Part shown: positions 8,293 through 16,737 of the stretch, piece by piece
Layout: each line of letters opens with the position of its first letter
Numbering within the stretch: the first letter of the stretch is position 1
NCBI RefSeq assembly: GCF_021233055.1
Contig: NZ_CP089538.1
Span: 1,221,501 to 1,285,500, forward strand
Length of the DNA stretch: 64,000 nucleotides
Origin: Spirosoma oryzicola
GTDB taxonomy: Bacteria > Bacteroidota > Bacteroidia > Cytophagales > Spirosomataceae
Direction: 5' to 3'
Position numbers and translations under genes: made by a program
Notes under the pieces: model-generated
What the model saw: only the letters and a program-made list of their open reading frames with translations
The model's database searches: none
Told to the model about the DNA's origin: nothing

Positions 8293-9063
8293 TTACGAAG
8301 AAGGCACCCGCCATCGGCTATGCGCTACGAGTACTTCTTTACCTGAATCGCCGGAAGGCAGGCTACTCTGTTCAATGCGATGAATAAGACTGTCGTCGGT
8401 TTCCGCAACGGATTGAACGAGGAGCCGGTCGCCCCGGTGGCTTTCGGTACGGTAAACTAAATCAATTTCGGCTAATTCCCGCGTTTCTAACAGCTTATCA
8501 TCCATTGATTCAATCAACCACGCTACATAGGCCACATTGTTGACATGCTGGTTCTGGTCAATGCTAAGCCAGCCAACGGTTACCTCGTTTTGGTGCGTGG
8601 GTGTAAATTGATTATTCTGAAAATGGGGTTTAAGGGCTAATTTCGGCAGCGTATTGCTTAGCTGGGGCGGTGATAACGTACGGATAAAATCGGGTAGGGG
8701 GACCATTGTTCGTTTGGCCGTACTGAAAACCAGCCATGTACTGGCCGCGTCAGCCAGCAGAGTACCGTCTTCGGCAAGAACCTGAAAGTCGCGGTAGATA
8801 AAGTATTTTTCGACAAAGGTGGGATAAGTAACCACCCGAATGGTCTGACCATACCGGGGGTACTGGTGCATTCGTAGCCGGAAGCGCATCAGCATCCAGC
8901 CGTATCCTTGTTGAGCCAGATCGTTAATACCGATTTTGTAATCAATTGCGTTTCGATTCGCTGATTCCTGCATCAAATTCATCAAGGCGGGAATACTCAA
9001 TCGCCCGAAGGCATCGGTTTCGTAACCGCGTAGCGTAAACGTGTCCGTTTGGATAAAAGCCAT
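8293..9063 (-). CDS. Acyl-ACP thioesterase (FatA/FatB-like double hotdog)
   Basis: A 256-residue protein with two tandem hotdog domains. The N-terminal one has TLRGYETDAFGRLSIPALMNLMQESA and GYGWMLMRFRLRM. The C-terminal one has VGWLSIDQNQHVNNVAYVAWL, the Asp-x-Asn/Gln-x-His-Val-Asn-Asn catalytic signature of plant and bacterial acyl-ACP thioesterases. The family releases free fatty acids from acyl carrier protein in the cytoplasm. Length is normal for bacterial members. It lies upstream of DUF1338 on the same strand; the two have no obvious metabolic link. A TACTTTTG motif directly before the start codon resembles a -7 box, but it lacks a -33 partner. Confidence 0.9.
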   Translation of the reverse strand: MAFIQTDTFTLRGYETDAFGRLSIPALMNLMQESANRNAIDYKIGINDLAQQGYGWMLMRFRLRMHQYPRYGQTIRVVTYPTFVEKYFIYRDFQVLAEDGTLLADAASTWLVFSTAKRTMVPLPDFIRTLSPPQLSNTLPKLALKPHFQNNQFTPTHQNEVTVGWLSIDQNQHVNNVAYVAWLIESMDDKLLETRELAEIDLVYRTESHRGDRLLVQSVAETDDSLIHRIEQSSLPSGDSGKEVLVAHSRWRVPSS

Positions 9064-9111
9064 AGTACAAAAGTAGCATGGCGTACGGTTAGGTTATACC
9101 CCAGCTACGGA

Positions 9112-10521
9112 TTAACTCTGCTGTAGTGTCTTTGTTGAGCTGCTCACCTCCGTCAGCGCGATCGGTGAAGCGGAGGAAAGGGGGAGCGTGATGCGGAATT
9201 TAGTTTCCTTGCCAACCGTAGACTCGACCTTGATTTGACCCCGATGAAGTTCGATGATCCGCTGAGTCAAGGCTAAACCAATGCCGTGGCCCTGGATTGT
9301 CATCGTTGATTCAGAGCGGTAGAATGGCTCAAAAATATGTGGTAAGTCGGCGGTTGAAATACCGTACCCTCGGTTGGCGAAGGTCAAATGAACCTGACCG
9401 GGTTCGAAGGACAGCCGAACCGCTACACTTTCGTCGGGGGAGTATTTGCAGCCATTTTCCATAAGGTTCTGGAAAGCGGTTTGCAACAGCGATTCTTCAC
9501 CCAGAATGACGAGGTCTTCTTCCTGATCCGGTAAGTTCTCGAAGTCGATGTCGATCTGATAATTCGGGCGTTTTTGGATGATCTGGCTTTGCGCCTGCCA
9601 GAGTAACTCGTCGATCCGCACCGGCTGGTAGTTGAGTGTGGCGACATCGGAACTAGCGCGGGCGAGTTCCAGTAACCCATTGACAAGCCGGATCATGTTT
9701 TTGACTTCGTCCAGCAGCGCATCGAAAGACGCTTCGTATTCCTGAGAAGAGCGGGTCTGTAGTCGAGTCACCTCAATCTGACCCATCATGACGGTTAGCG
9801 GAGTTCGCAATTCGTGGGAGGCATGGGAAACAAAGCTTTTCTGCGAAACGAACGCTTTTTCGAGTCGGCTTAATAATGCGTTGAAGGTCCGGGCCAGATC
9901 GGCCAGTTCGTCCCGCTGCCGCCCAACGCGAAGTCGTTCGTGGATGTTGGTTGCCGATATAGAGTTAACCTGCGCAATTAGCTCTGCGACGGGGCGAAGG
10001 GCATCGGTTGCAAACAGATAACCCGCAATGCCAACGATGAATAAACACAGTATCCAGCCAAAAATAAGGATTTGCCGCAGCCGTTCAAGCTTACTAAATC
10101 CGTAACGATCGCTGCCTGCGGCCAGGATTACGAACGATTCCTTCCGGTGGTTCTGATAACGAACCCCTACAGCTTCGATGTCGCCCAAACGAACATAACG
10201 AGACTGTTTAGGAGGAATCTTTTGCAAAAAGCTGGGCGTGACAGGAAAGCGAGGACGCTTGCTGCCCTGGCTGTACAGGACCCTGCCCTGGTTATTGTAA
10301 ATAGTGATTTGCTCGTCGGCCATGACGGGCAAATCGGCCTGGGGTACTTCACCAACGTCTTCGCGCAGCCGTACGGTGGTCAACGCTTTTTCTTCTAACC
10401 GTTGCTCAAACTCCTGCTGCCGAAACTGGTCGTAGAGGTAGTACACCGACACCGAAAACAGTAACAGGATGGAAGCGACCAGCAGGACAAAAAGCAACGT
10501 TAATCGAGTACGGATATTCAT
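9112..10521 (-). CDS. HAMP-domain sensor histidine kinase of a two-component system
   Basis: This 469-residue inner-membrane kinase has a first TM helix at about 8-30, a periplasmic sensor domain at 31-148 and a second TM at about 150-171 (ILIFGWILCLFIVGIAGYLF). A HAMP linker (about 173-225) and a HisKA dimerisation domain with the phospho-acceptor His236 in SHASHELRTPL follow. The HATPase_c domain shows the N box (NLMENGCKYSPDE), the G1 region and a GHGIGLALTQRIIELHRG loop. The architecture matches kinases of the CusS/ArlS type. It lies 76 bases downstream of its OmpR-type partner regulator on the same strand. The signal is not evident from the periplasmic domain, which lacks a Cys/His-rich metal site. 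Confidence 0.94.
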   Translation of the reverse strand: MNIRTRLTLLFVLLVASILLLFSVSVYYLYDQFRQQEFEQRLEEKALTTVRLREDVGEVPQADLPVMADEQITIYNNQGRVLYSQGSKRPRFPVTPSFLQKIPPKQSRYVRLGDIEAVGVRYQNHRKESFVILAAGSDRYGFSKLERLRQILIFGWILCLFIVGIAGYLFATDALRPVAELIAQVNSISATNIHERLRVGRQRDELADLARTFNALLSRLEKAFVSQKSFVSHASHELRTPLTVMMGQIEVTRLQTRSSQEYEASFDALLDEVKNMIRLVNGLLELARASSDVATLNYQPVRIDELLWQAQSQIIQKRPNYQIDIDFENLPDQEEDLVILGEESLLQTAFQNLMENGCKYSPDESVAVRLSFEPGQVHLTFANRGYGISTADLPHIFEPFYRSESTMTIQGHGIGLALTQRIIELHRGQIKVESTVGKETKFRITLPLSSASPIALTEVSSSTKTLQQS

Positions 10522-10542
10522 TCGTTCGAGAAGTTAGGAGCT

Positions 10543-10590
10543 GGAGATAAGAATGGAGGAAGATCCATCGACTTTGATCATTCTATCTCC
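10543..10590 (-). other. Imperfect inverted repeat between regulator and kinase genes
   Basis: The bases at 10543-10555 and 10579-10590 pair over 12 positions with one bulge, forming a stem between the response-regulator stop and the kinase start. It may tune relative expression of the two genes. Evidence is the dyad only. Confidence 0.3.
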
Positions 10591-10597
10591 TCGTTTC

Positions 10598-11275
10598 TCA
10601 CTCCTCTTTGAGCATATACCCCATACCGATCACCGTGTGAATTAGTTTGTGGGGAAAATCCTTGTCAATCTTTTTGCGCAGGAAATTGACGTAAACATCA
10701 ATAACGTTGGTGCCTGTGTCAAAGTGTATGTCCCACACTTTCTCAGCAATATCAACCCGTGATACGACGCGTCCCCGGTTGCGCATGAGGTAATCCAGGA
10801 GTCCAAATTCTTTGGCCGTAAGCTCGATTCGCTTGTCACCCCGACGCGCTATTTTCTCGTTCAAATCTAGCTCCAGATCAGCTACTTTAAGCACGTTGGC
10901 TTGTAGACCGGCTTCGCTACTGCGCTTCGTAAGTGCCCGCAGGCGAGCCATCAACTCGCGAAATTCGAACGGTTTTACCAGGTAATCGTCCGCGCCGGAC
11001 TCAAAACCCGTAAGCTTATCGTCAACCGAACCCATAGCAGTTAGCATCAAGACCGGAGTGCTAACCCGCTCTTGCCGAAGCGCTTGCACCACGTCGAAGC
11101 CATTCATCTTAGGCAGGTTAACGTCCATGACGATGACATCATAGGCATTACTAAGTGCCATATTACGACCTAGTTGACCATCGTACGCTACGTCAACTTC
11201 GCAGGATTGTTCCTCCAAACCCTTTTTTACGAACGAAGCCAGTTTTGGCTCGTCTTCAACCACAAGAATCTTCAT
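10598..11275 (-). CDS. OmpR/PhoB-family response regulator
   Basis: A 225-residue regulator with a receiver domain (about 1-115) carrying acidic residues at 8-9, the phospho-acceptor Asp51 (IVMDVNLPKMNGFDV), a TAMG switch threonine region and a VKPF lysine. A winged-helix DNA-binding domain follows (about 130-225: LTAKEFGLLDYLMRNRGRVVSR, VIDVYVNFLRKKI, IHTVIGMGYMLKE). The start is the ATG giving MKILVVEDE; an in-frame extension upstream is not conserved in the family. It precedes the kinase, so phosphotransfer partner and operon are clear. The targets are unknown, but the dyad-rich gap directly upstream could be autoregulatory. Confidence 0.95.
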   Translation of the reverse strand: MKILVVEDEPKLASFVKKGLEEQSCEVDVAYDGQLGRNMALSNAYDVIVMDVNLPKMNGFDVVQALRQERVSTPVLMLTAMGSVDDKLTGFESGADDYLVKPFEFRELMARLRALTKRSSEAGLQANVLKVADLELDLNEKIARRGDKRIELTAKEFGLLDYLMRNRGRVVSRVDIAEKVWDIHFDTGTNVIDVYVNFLRKKIDKDFPHKLIHTVIGMGYMLKEE

Positions 11276-11769
11276 ATTGGCAACATACATAGCTATTTTG
11301 TGATTTAAAAGCGACAAACCAGTTTATTAGTTTGCTAGACCCAGCTAAAAAATAGTGAAGAGCGTAAGTTGGCTTGTTCAGGCCCACTCGTTTTCTTGCC
11401 TATAACAGGAGTTTAGTCGTTAATGCACATGGCTAGCTCATTATTAATTCACTTTTAAGGTGAGCCCGACTCAGTGCGATCGCACACGGTTCGAACGTAC
11501 AATTCAACAGAAATTGTGTATCGTTCAATCAAAGAGATGTGTCTCGAACGATAGAGGACTTTCTCCTGTGGAACCGGGTGGGTAAAAATGTCTACACTTC
11601 TCAGGTTGATTTCTACACCTAGCGCTATTTACAGTTTCTACAGGGTAAATTTAACAATCGCCTAGTAATGAATAACTGATTGGCAGTTAACAGGTTATTC
11701 CATGAATGGGTGATGCTATGTAAGCGAAAAAAAAGTTGGCACAATATAGGTACACGTAGTTGCAATAAG
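11276..11769. other. Divergent intergenic region with several dyads
   Basis: About 490 bases separate the two-component system (leftward) from the stress island (rightward). There is no gene-like frame. It holds a perfect 12-base palindrome at 11474-11485, an inverted repeat ATCGTTC/GAACGAT (11520-11526 with 11546-11552) and a GGAACC motif at 11580 on the plus strand. These are good candidates for regulator or sigma-factor sites controlling the island, but none matches a consensus I can name with certainty. Confidence 0.55.
11474..11485. promoter_or_regulatory. Perfect 12-bp palindrome, possible operator
   Basis: GTGCGATCGCAC reads identically on both strands and lies midway between divergent genes, about 200 bases before the response-regulator start and 285 before the YdaT-like gene. 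The placement suits a shared operator, though GCGATCGC-type palindromes can also arise as overrepresented words. Confidence 0.3.
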
Positions 11770-11991
11770 ATGACTGACACCATGATGTGGACACCGACTC
11801 ATTTCCCAGCAGCTATGCGCTCACTTAATCCAAGCACACGCGCTAAGGCTATTGAAATCGCGAACCACCTGTTGGAACAAGGCGCAATGGATAAACAGCG
11901 AATTGTTGCACACAGTGTAAGCGAAGCACGTCAGTGGGCGCGTATGGGTCAGTCCAGCGCAATGAACAGCGGGTGGCAACCTCGCGTATAA
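11770..11991 (+). CDS. YdaT-like small stress-associated protein
   Basis: A 73-residue protein resembling Bacillus YdaT-type small proteins: W-x-P-x-x-F-P at the start, then SLNPSTRAKAIEIANHLLEQGAMDKQRIVAHSVSEARQWA, a two-helix layout with a conserved closing EARQWA. Members are often in general-stress regulons; their biochemical function is unknown. The start is the ATG at 11770 (MTDTMMW); a second Met follows four codons later. A longer frame further upstream has a composition unlike the protein and was not used. It is the first gene of a probable operon with the Cys-rich bundle and PPOX genes (35- and 94-base gaps). Confidence 0.7.
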   Translation: MTDTMMWTPTHFPAAMRSLNPSTRAKAIEIANHLLEQGAMDKQRIVAHSVSEARQWARMGQSSAMNSGWQPRV

Positions 11992-12026
11992 ATAACCTCC
12001 TAGCTACACATAAACTCCATCAGGTG

Positions 12027-12443
12027 ATGATTTGGAAGAAAAACATTTACGACTCACTGACCAGCTGCGCTGCCCTTTGTGACGAATTTGCGACGGAATG
12101 TTCGCGTTCTGAAGATATTGAAAATTGGTACCGCAGCATCTTCCTAAATCTGGACTGTGCCGATATGTGTCGTCAGTTGGCTATGCTTTACGTACGTGGC
12201 TCGGAAAACACGCGTCTGCTAGCGAAAGCATGCATTGAGGTGTGCGAAAAATGTGCACAGGAAGTTAGCCAGTACAACACCCAACGTTGCCAGCAGGTGT
12301 ACGCTATGTGTCAGCAAACGATTTGTAGCTGTGTAGGTATTTTGGATATGGCTTACCGGACGGATAGCGAACAACTCAATCCGGCCACCACGCCCGCGTC
12401 ATTGTTCTACGGAATCGATCTGCGCGAAACGCTTTATAATTAG
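12027..12443 (+). CDS. Cys-rich four-helix bundle protein (Csp/DUF326-like, possible copper store)
   Basis: A 138-residue helical protein with 12 cysteines, mostly in Cx3C/Cx2C pairs along helices: SCAALCDEFATEC, LDCADMCRQL, ACIEVCEKCAQEV, and RC/MC/IC/SC in the last helix. This is the pattern of DUF326 and the Csp copper-storage proteins, where Cys sulfurs line the core of a four-helix bundle and bind many Cu(I) ions. There is no signal peptide, so a cytosolic form (Csp3-like) is expected. The start is the ATG at 12027; the frame is open further upstream but overlaps the YdaT-like gene. Copper binding is an inference from the Cys pattern. Placement in a stress operon fits a metal or redox buffering role. 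Confidence 0.75.
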   Translation: MIWKKNIYDSLTSCAALCDEFATECSRSEDIENWYRSIFLNLDCADMCRQLAMLYVRGSENTRLLAKACIEVCEKCAQEVSQYNTQRCQQVYAMCQQTICSCVGILDMAYRTDSEQLNPATTPASLFYGIDLRETLYN

Positions 12444-12537
12444 TCTGATAGTATCGTCAGTCGGTAGTGTGGGTCATTGGTTGGGTACACACCTCTCTGA
12501 TACCTTGACTATCGACTTACTTTTTTTCACTCACGTT

Positions 12538-13041
12538 ATGGAAACGAAGCCACAGAAAAACAAACAACTTGAAAAAGTCCGGGACCTAGTCGGAGATATT
12601 CGCATCGCCATGATGACGACCGTTGATGATCAGGGAAACCTGGTCAGCCGACCAATGGCTGCGCTACAAATGGACGAAGACGGAACGATCTGGTTTTTCA
12701 CAAAGCGTAAATCGCCTAAAGTTGATCAGATCGACAACAACGACCATCGGGTCAATCTGTCGTTTGCTGATGTAGGGGATGCCGACTATGTTTCCATCTC
12801 CGGTACTGCCGACGAACTAGATGACCGGGCAAAAATAGATGAGCTTTGGAATCCACAGGCTAAAGCGTGGTTTCCGGAAGGAAAAGACGATCCTGAGTTG
12901 ATTCTGCTGAAAGTGCATACGCAGATGGCCGAATACTGGAATGCCAGCGACAGCACAATGGTTCGGTTATTTCAGCAGGCTACAGCGGCCATCACGGGTA
13001 ACCCACCAAAAATGGGTGAGAACGAAAAGGTATATAATTAA
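12538..13041 (+). CDS. Pyridoxamine 5'-phosphate oxidase-fold protein (general stress protein 26-like)
   Basis: A 167-residue split-barrel flavin-binding-type protein: LVGDIRIAMMTTVDDQGNLVSRPMAALQMDEDGTIWFFT is the conserved start of the GSP26/PPOX group, followed by VNLSFADVGDADYVSISGTADEL and KVHTQMAEYWNAS. Members bind FMN or FAD and several are induced by general stress; the substrate is unknown. The start is the ATG at 12538, since the upstream open frame is not protein-like. It is the third gene of the rightward run and is followed by a strong terminator, closing that operon. Confidence 0.88.
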   Translation: METKPQKNKQLEKVRDLVGDIRIAMMTTVDDQGNLVSRPMAALQMDEDGTIWFFTKRKSPKVDQIDNNDHRVNLSFADVGDADYVSISGTADELDDRAKIDELWNPQAKAWFPEGKDDPELILLKVHTQMAEYWNASDSTMVRLFQQATAAITGNPPKMGENEKVYN

Positions 13042-13067
13042 CCTAATTAGTGCCTAAGAAAGAGAGA

Positions 13068-13109
13068 GAGACTGGACGGAAACTTGTAAATCCGTTCGGT
13101 CTCTTTTTT
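13068..13109 (+). terminator. Rho-independent terminator after the PPOX gene
   Basis: A stem of 13 bases (13068-13080 with 13091-13103, including G-U pairs) and a 10-base loop are followed directly by six T residues on the plus strand, 27 bases past the stop codon. It separates the three-gene run from the DUF3891 gene. Confidence 0.85.
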
Positions 13110-13132
13110 GCTTATAACCTTATTTCATTTCC

Positions 13133-13864
13133 ATGATTGTTACCCAGACCGACTCAGGTTGGCAAATTATAAATCAGCAGGCGCACGGAATGCTTGCGGT
13201 CCAATTAGCATCTTGCTGGCAAGTTCAAAAACGTCCAATACACTGGTTCGAAACGCTGGTCGCCCTGACCGAGCACGATGACGGACAAGACCCCTGGGAA
13301 GGGCGTAATCACCTAACAACGGCTGGTGCTCCACTTCATTTCCAAATTCTGGAATATTCCGTTGATCAATGTCGGCGTATGATTCAGATTGGCTTGCAGA
13401 AAAGCCGCTGGAATGCGTTGATGCTTTCGATGCATACGTCATTTTTGTACGAGCCCAAACGCGGCCAGGACAAAGAGCTGGATGCTTTTCTTGATCAGCA
13501 GATTGATAATCAGAAAAAATGGCGCAAACAATACAACGCAACCAAAGCTGAAGCTCAGTATGCGTACGCATTTGTACAATGGTGCGATGCGCTATCGCTG
13601 GTATTGTGTATGAATCAGATGCCACCCGAATCGCGTCGTTTGGAGGTGAGCGTTGGACCCGATGGGATCTCGTATTACATCGTTCAGCGTAAGGATGGTT
13701 CGTTGAGCCTGGACCCCTGGCCTTTTGAAAAACCCACCATCGACGTACATATCGAAGCGTTCGACCTCAACCAGTTATTGTTTGCCGATGATAATGCGCT
13801 CTACAACGCCATTCAGGATGCACCAGTAACAATAAAGCAGTGGACGTTCTCGGAAAAAGCATAG
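13133..13864 (+). CDS. DUF3891 family protein
   Basis: A 243-residue soluble protein matching the DUF3891 family by its opening (MIVTQTDSGWQIINQQAHGMLAVQLA), the ALTEHDDGQDPWE motif (about 50-62) and LMLSMHTSFLYE (about 97-108). The family looks all-helical and carries conserved His and Asp residues in an HD-like order (H-x-HDD-H), which suggests a metal site, but its reaction is unknown. The start is the ATG right after the upstream terminator. It converges on glgX, with which it shares a hairpin at its stop codon. It is a recurring member of stress-type gene sets in Bacteroidota. Confidence 0.82.
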   Translation: MIVTQTDSGWQIINQQAHGMLAVQLASCWQVQKRPIHWFETLVALTEHDDGQDPWEGRNHLTTAGAPLHFQILEYSVDQCRRMIQIGLQKSRWNALMLSMHTSFLYEPKRGQDKELDAFLDQQIDNQKKWRKQYNATKAEAQYAYAFVQWCDALSLVLCMNQMPPESRRLEVSVGPDGISYYIVQRKDGSLSLDPWPFEKPTIDVHIEAFDLNQLLFADDNALYNAIQDAPVTIKQWTFSEKA

Positions 13865-13888
13865 CCACTGCTAAATAGCAGTGGCTAT
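13861..13888. terminator. Hairpin overlapping the DUF3891 stop codon
   Basis: A perfect 12-base inverted repeat (13861-13872 with 13877-13888, 4-base loop) includes the TAG stop of DUF3891 and lies between convergent genes. It probably serves both DUF3891 and glgX, although T-runs are short. Confidence 0.6.
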
Positions 13889-13914
13889 AGGCTACAATCT
13901 GATTGACGTTGAAT

Positions 13915-16029
13915 CTATTTCATGCGTAACAGTACTGAGGAGCGGGCAGGGACCGTAAATTCCTGTCCACCTTTCGTTGGTTCCGTTTCAGGATTAATCT
14001 GTCCATCGAACGTGTTGATGACTACTTCCCACATGGATTGTTTGCGACCGATCTTAGGAAGCTTGAACGGGATATCTTCCCAGAACGCGTTCAGTACCCA
14101 CACCAGTTGTTCGTCGCCAATGTCCTGACCATCTTCCGTTTGCTCCGTCACCTGAAGCCCGTCAATAAACAAGGCTATGCAGTGCGTTCCCGGATTATTG
14201 AGATCATCCTGGGTCATTTCATGACCGTCGGGACGTATAAACTGTACTTGCTCGGTAGTGAAAAACTTGCGCCGGCTTAGAATCGGCATCTCCCGCCGAA
14301 GCGCAGCAAGCTGACTCGTAAAGTCAAACAAAGCCTGTTGCTTGTCATTCCAGTCCCAGTTCATCCAGCTAATTTCGCTGTCCTGGTTATAACCGTTGTT
14401 GTTTCCGTGCTGCGTACGGCCACACTCATCGCCCATTACGAGCATTGGTGTACCCTGACTGAGCAGCATAGTTGTCAGGAAATTACGCTTTTGCCGTTCG
14501 CGCAGCGCGTTGATTTCCGGATCATCGGTAGGGCCTTCTGCGCCACAGTTCCAGCTCAGGTTGTCGTTTGATCCATCCTGATTGTCCTCGCCGTTGGCTT
14601 CGTTATGCTTTTCGTTGTAACTCACCAAGTCATTCAACGTGAAACCGTCGTGCGCCGTAATAAGGTTGACACTGTTGGCCGGTGATCGTCCGTCGCTCGA
14701 ATACAGATCGGGGCTTCCTAATAGACGTAAAGATGTTTCGGCCGCTTTTCCGTCATCGCCTTTCCAGAAACCACGAAGCGCATCACGGTATTTTCCGTTC
14801 CATTCTGACCAGCGTACTGGGAAACTACCGACATGGTACGATTGAATATCCCAAGGTTCGGCAATTAATTTTACCTGAGCTAAGATCGGGTCCTGAGCAA
14901 CTGTATCGAGGAAAGAAGATACGCGTCCAGCCTCTTCATCGGTACGAATCAGCGCAGCGGCCAAATCGAACCGGAAACCGTCGACGTGCATATCGGTAAC
15001 CCAGTACCGTAGGCTGTCCATGACCATCTGCAACACCCGAGGATGGCTTAGATTAACCGTGTTACCCGTACCGGTATAGTCCATGTAATACTCCGGCTTG
15101 TCGCCCACCTGATGGTAATAAGCCCGGTTGTCGATACCCTGGAACGACAGCATTGGACCAAACTGGTTGCCTTCCGCAGTGTGGTTGTATACCACATCAA
15201 GAATAACCTCCAAGCCCGCTTTGTGCAGGTTTTTGATCATCTGCTTAAACTCCGTCACCTGCTGACCGGCCATTCCTGACGAGGAATAAGTATTCTGGGG
15301 AGCAAAGAAACCGATGCTGTTGTAGCCCCAGTAGCTTTCGTCCGTAAACTGGTGAACGGGCAACAGCTCAACGGCAGTAACGCCTAGTTTCTTTAGATAA
15401 TCGATGCTTTCGGCTGATCCCAAGCCTGCATATGTACCCCGGATATTTTCGGGTAGGGTAGGATGCAGGTGTGTAAAGCCCTTCACGTGCATCTCATAAA
15501 TTACCGAGCGATGCAGCGGAACGTCCGGGGCCTGATCATCTTCCCAATCAAAGCTTGAATCAACGACCACAGACTTCGGCATGGTTGGACCACTGTCTTC
15601 TTCGCTCATGATCAAGTAGCGATCATCAGACGGGTTTTTGTAGTCGTAACCTAACCACGAATCGTTGTGCGTAACGGGCTCATTGATGGCACGGGCATAG
15701 GGATCGAGCAGCAGTTTGTTGGGGTTGAAAAAGTAGCCCGCCTTAGGATCGTAAGGTCCATCAACGCGATAACCGTACAACTGACCTGGCTGCAAGCCAT
15801 CAAGGTATATGTGCCAGACAAGTTCTGTACGTTCCGTCAGTGGAATGCGGGCTACTTCCCGACTAGGATCTCCCGCATCATACAGGCACAGGTAGGCTGC
15901 TGTGCTGGATTCACTAAAAAGGGCGAAATTAACGCCTTCGCCATCGTACGTGGCACCGAGTGGATAAGGCTTGCCCGGTTTCGATTGGATAGTCTCTTCG
16001 TCAGAGGTAGCCGATGTGTGTTTACTCAT
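13915..16029 (-). CDS. glgX: Glycogen debranching enzyme GlgX (GH13 isoamylase type)
   Basis: A 704-residue cytosolic debranching enzyme that hydrolyses alpha-1,6 links of glycogen or limit dextrin. The N-terminal CBM48-like domain covers about 20-130 (PYPLGATYDGEGVNFALFS), and the GH13 barrel follows. Four conserved regions are seen: DVVYNHTAEG (about 278-287), the nucleophile Asp355 in GFRFDLAAAL, the acid/base Glu391 in LIAEPWD and Asp461 in LITAHDGF. The length is normal. There is no glycogen synthase, branching enzyme or trehalose gene nearby; the neighbours are stress-type proteins, suggesting a role in mobilising glycogen or feeding trehalose synthesis (TreX-like) under osmotic or desiccation stress. 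That role is inferred from context only. Confidence 0.94.
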   Translation of the reverse strand: MSKHTSATSDEETIQSKPGKPYPLGATYDGEGVNFALFSESSTAAYLCLYDAGDPSREVARIPLTERTELVWHIYLDGLQPGQLYGYRVDGPYDPKAGYFFNPNKLLLDPYARAINEPVTHNDSWLGYDYKNPSDDRYLIMSEEDSGPTMPKSVVVDSSFDWEDDQAPDVPLHRSVIYEMHVKGFTHLHPTLPENIRGTYAGLGSAESIDYLKKLGVTAVELLPVHQFTDESYWGYNSIGFFAPQNTYSSSGMAGQQVTEFKQMIKNLHKAGLEVILDVVYNHTAEGNQFGPMLSFQGIDNRAYYHQVGDKPEYYMDYTGTGNTVNLSHPRVLQMVMDSLRYWVTDMHVDGFRFDLAAALIRTDEEAGRVSSFLDTVAQDPILAQVKLIAEPWDIQSYHVGSFPVRWSEWNGKYRDALRGFWKGDDGKAAETSLRLLGSPDLYSSDGRSPANSVNLITAHDGFTLNDLVSYNEKHNEANGEDNQDGSNDNLSWNCGAEGPTDDPEINALRERQKRNFLTTMLLSQGTPMLVMGDECGRTQHGNNNGYNQDSEISWMNWDWNDKQQALFDFTSQLAALRREMPILSRRKFFTTEQVQFIRPDGHEMTQDDLNNPGTHCIALFIDGLQVTEQTEDGQDIGDEQLVWVLNAFWEDIPFKLPKIGRKQSMWEVVINTFDGQINPETEPTKGGQEFTVPARSSVLLRMK

Positions 16030-16233
16030 AATATTGTATAGGAATTACCCATATGCTGTTTAAGGAATTTAAGTAGAGGGTGAGCCGAGTTGTGAGTTGG
16101 CGAAGTGCTTAAACTGACTCGGAAAGCCTTTATTTCTACTAAACTCTTCATTGATAACTTCTCGATAAAAGAGAATGTTTTTTTAGGAAAAGGATACGGG
16201 AAATGCGGTACTCATTGCTAAAATAGAAGCCAC

Positions 16234-16265
16234 AAAAAAGCCCGCCCCCAGAAGGGGCAGGCTTT
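16234..16265 (-). terminator. Rho-independent terminator after the PA2169-family gene
   Basis: A 12-base GC-rich stem (16237-16248 with 16254-16265, one mismatch) has a short loop. On the minus strand it is followed by a run of six U residues (the As at 16234-16239). It lies 17 bases past the stop of the PA2169-family gene and would end the leftward stress transcript before glgX. Confidence 0.85.
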
Positions 16266-16281
16266 CCGATCCCACCATTCA

Positions 16282-16737
16282 CTACACTACCAAGGCCAGA
16301 CGAGCCATCGACGCGTGCGCTGACTCAATGCTCTGTTTTTGCCGCAACAGTAATTCGCGGGTGCTGGCAACTAAGTCCGTTTCCTGAAGGACAGAATTAT
16401 AGTCATCGATTGCTTCGTGATCACCACGCTTGCACTCTTCTACAGTTGCTTTATCATCATCGCTGGAGAACGTGGATTTGATATTAATCCATGCCCGGTG
16501 CAGATCAGCTACGAAACTCGTGCTGCCATCTGGCTCACCGCCCAGCGTCCGGATTTCCCGGTCTAATTCCATTGCAAATTCACCCCGTTGACGCGACTGC
16601 GTCAGGAACAGGCTTTTTAGCTCTGTGTCTTTTACGTTTTCTGAAGCTTCTTGGTATCCTTTTTCTGCATCGTGGCTACGAGTTAGCAGACGATTGAGTT
16701 GATCAAGGATTTCTCCGCGGGTTTCTTTGACTGACAT
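16282..16737 (-). CDS. PA2169/DUF2383-family four-helix-bundle protein
   Basis: A 151-residue ferritin-like four-helix protein of the PA2169 (DUF2383) family: LNRLLTRSHDAEKGYQEASENV, LKSLFLTQSRQRGEFAMELDREIRTLGGEPDGSTS, LHRAWINIKSTFSS and CKRGDHEAIDDYNSVLQ. Glu/His/Asp residues at equivalent helix positions could form a di-metal site as in ferritin-like proteins, but the family has no established reaction. Members are induced in stress conditions in several phyla. It sits alone between its own upstream gap, which has a GGAACC motif on the coding strand at 16820-16815, and a strong terminator, so it may be its own transcript or the end of the ompA-DUF2945-DUF3140 run. Confidence 0.87.
   Translation of the reverse strand: MSVKETRGEILDQLNRLLTRSHDAEKGYQEASENVKDTELKSLFLTQSRQRGEFAMELDREIRTLGGEPDGSTSFVADLHRAWINIKSTFSSDDDKATVEECKRGDHEAIDDYNSVLQETDLVASTRELLLRQKQSIESAHASMARLALVV

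Noticed and set aside
9064..9075. TACTTTTG as a promoter for the thioesterase gene
   Set aside because: It has no -33 partner and would start transcription at or after the start codon.
13167..13625. Open frame antisense to DUF3891
   Set aside because: DUF3891 has clear family motifs and a start right after a terminator; the antisense product is not protein-like.
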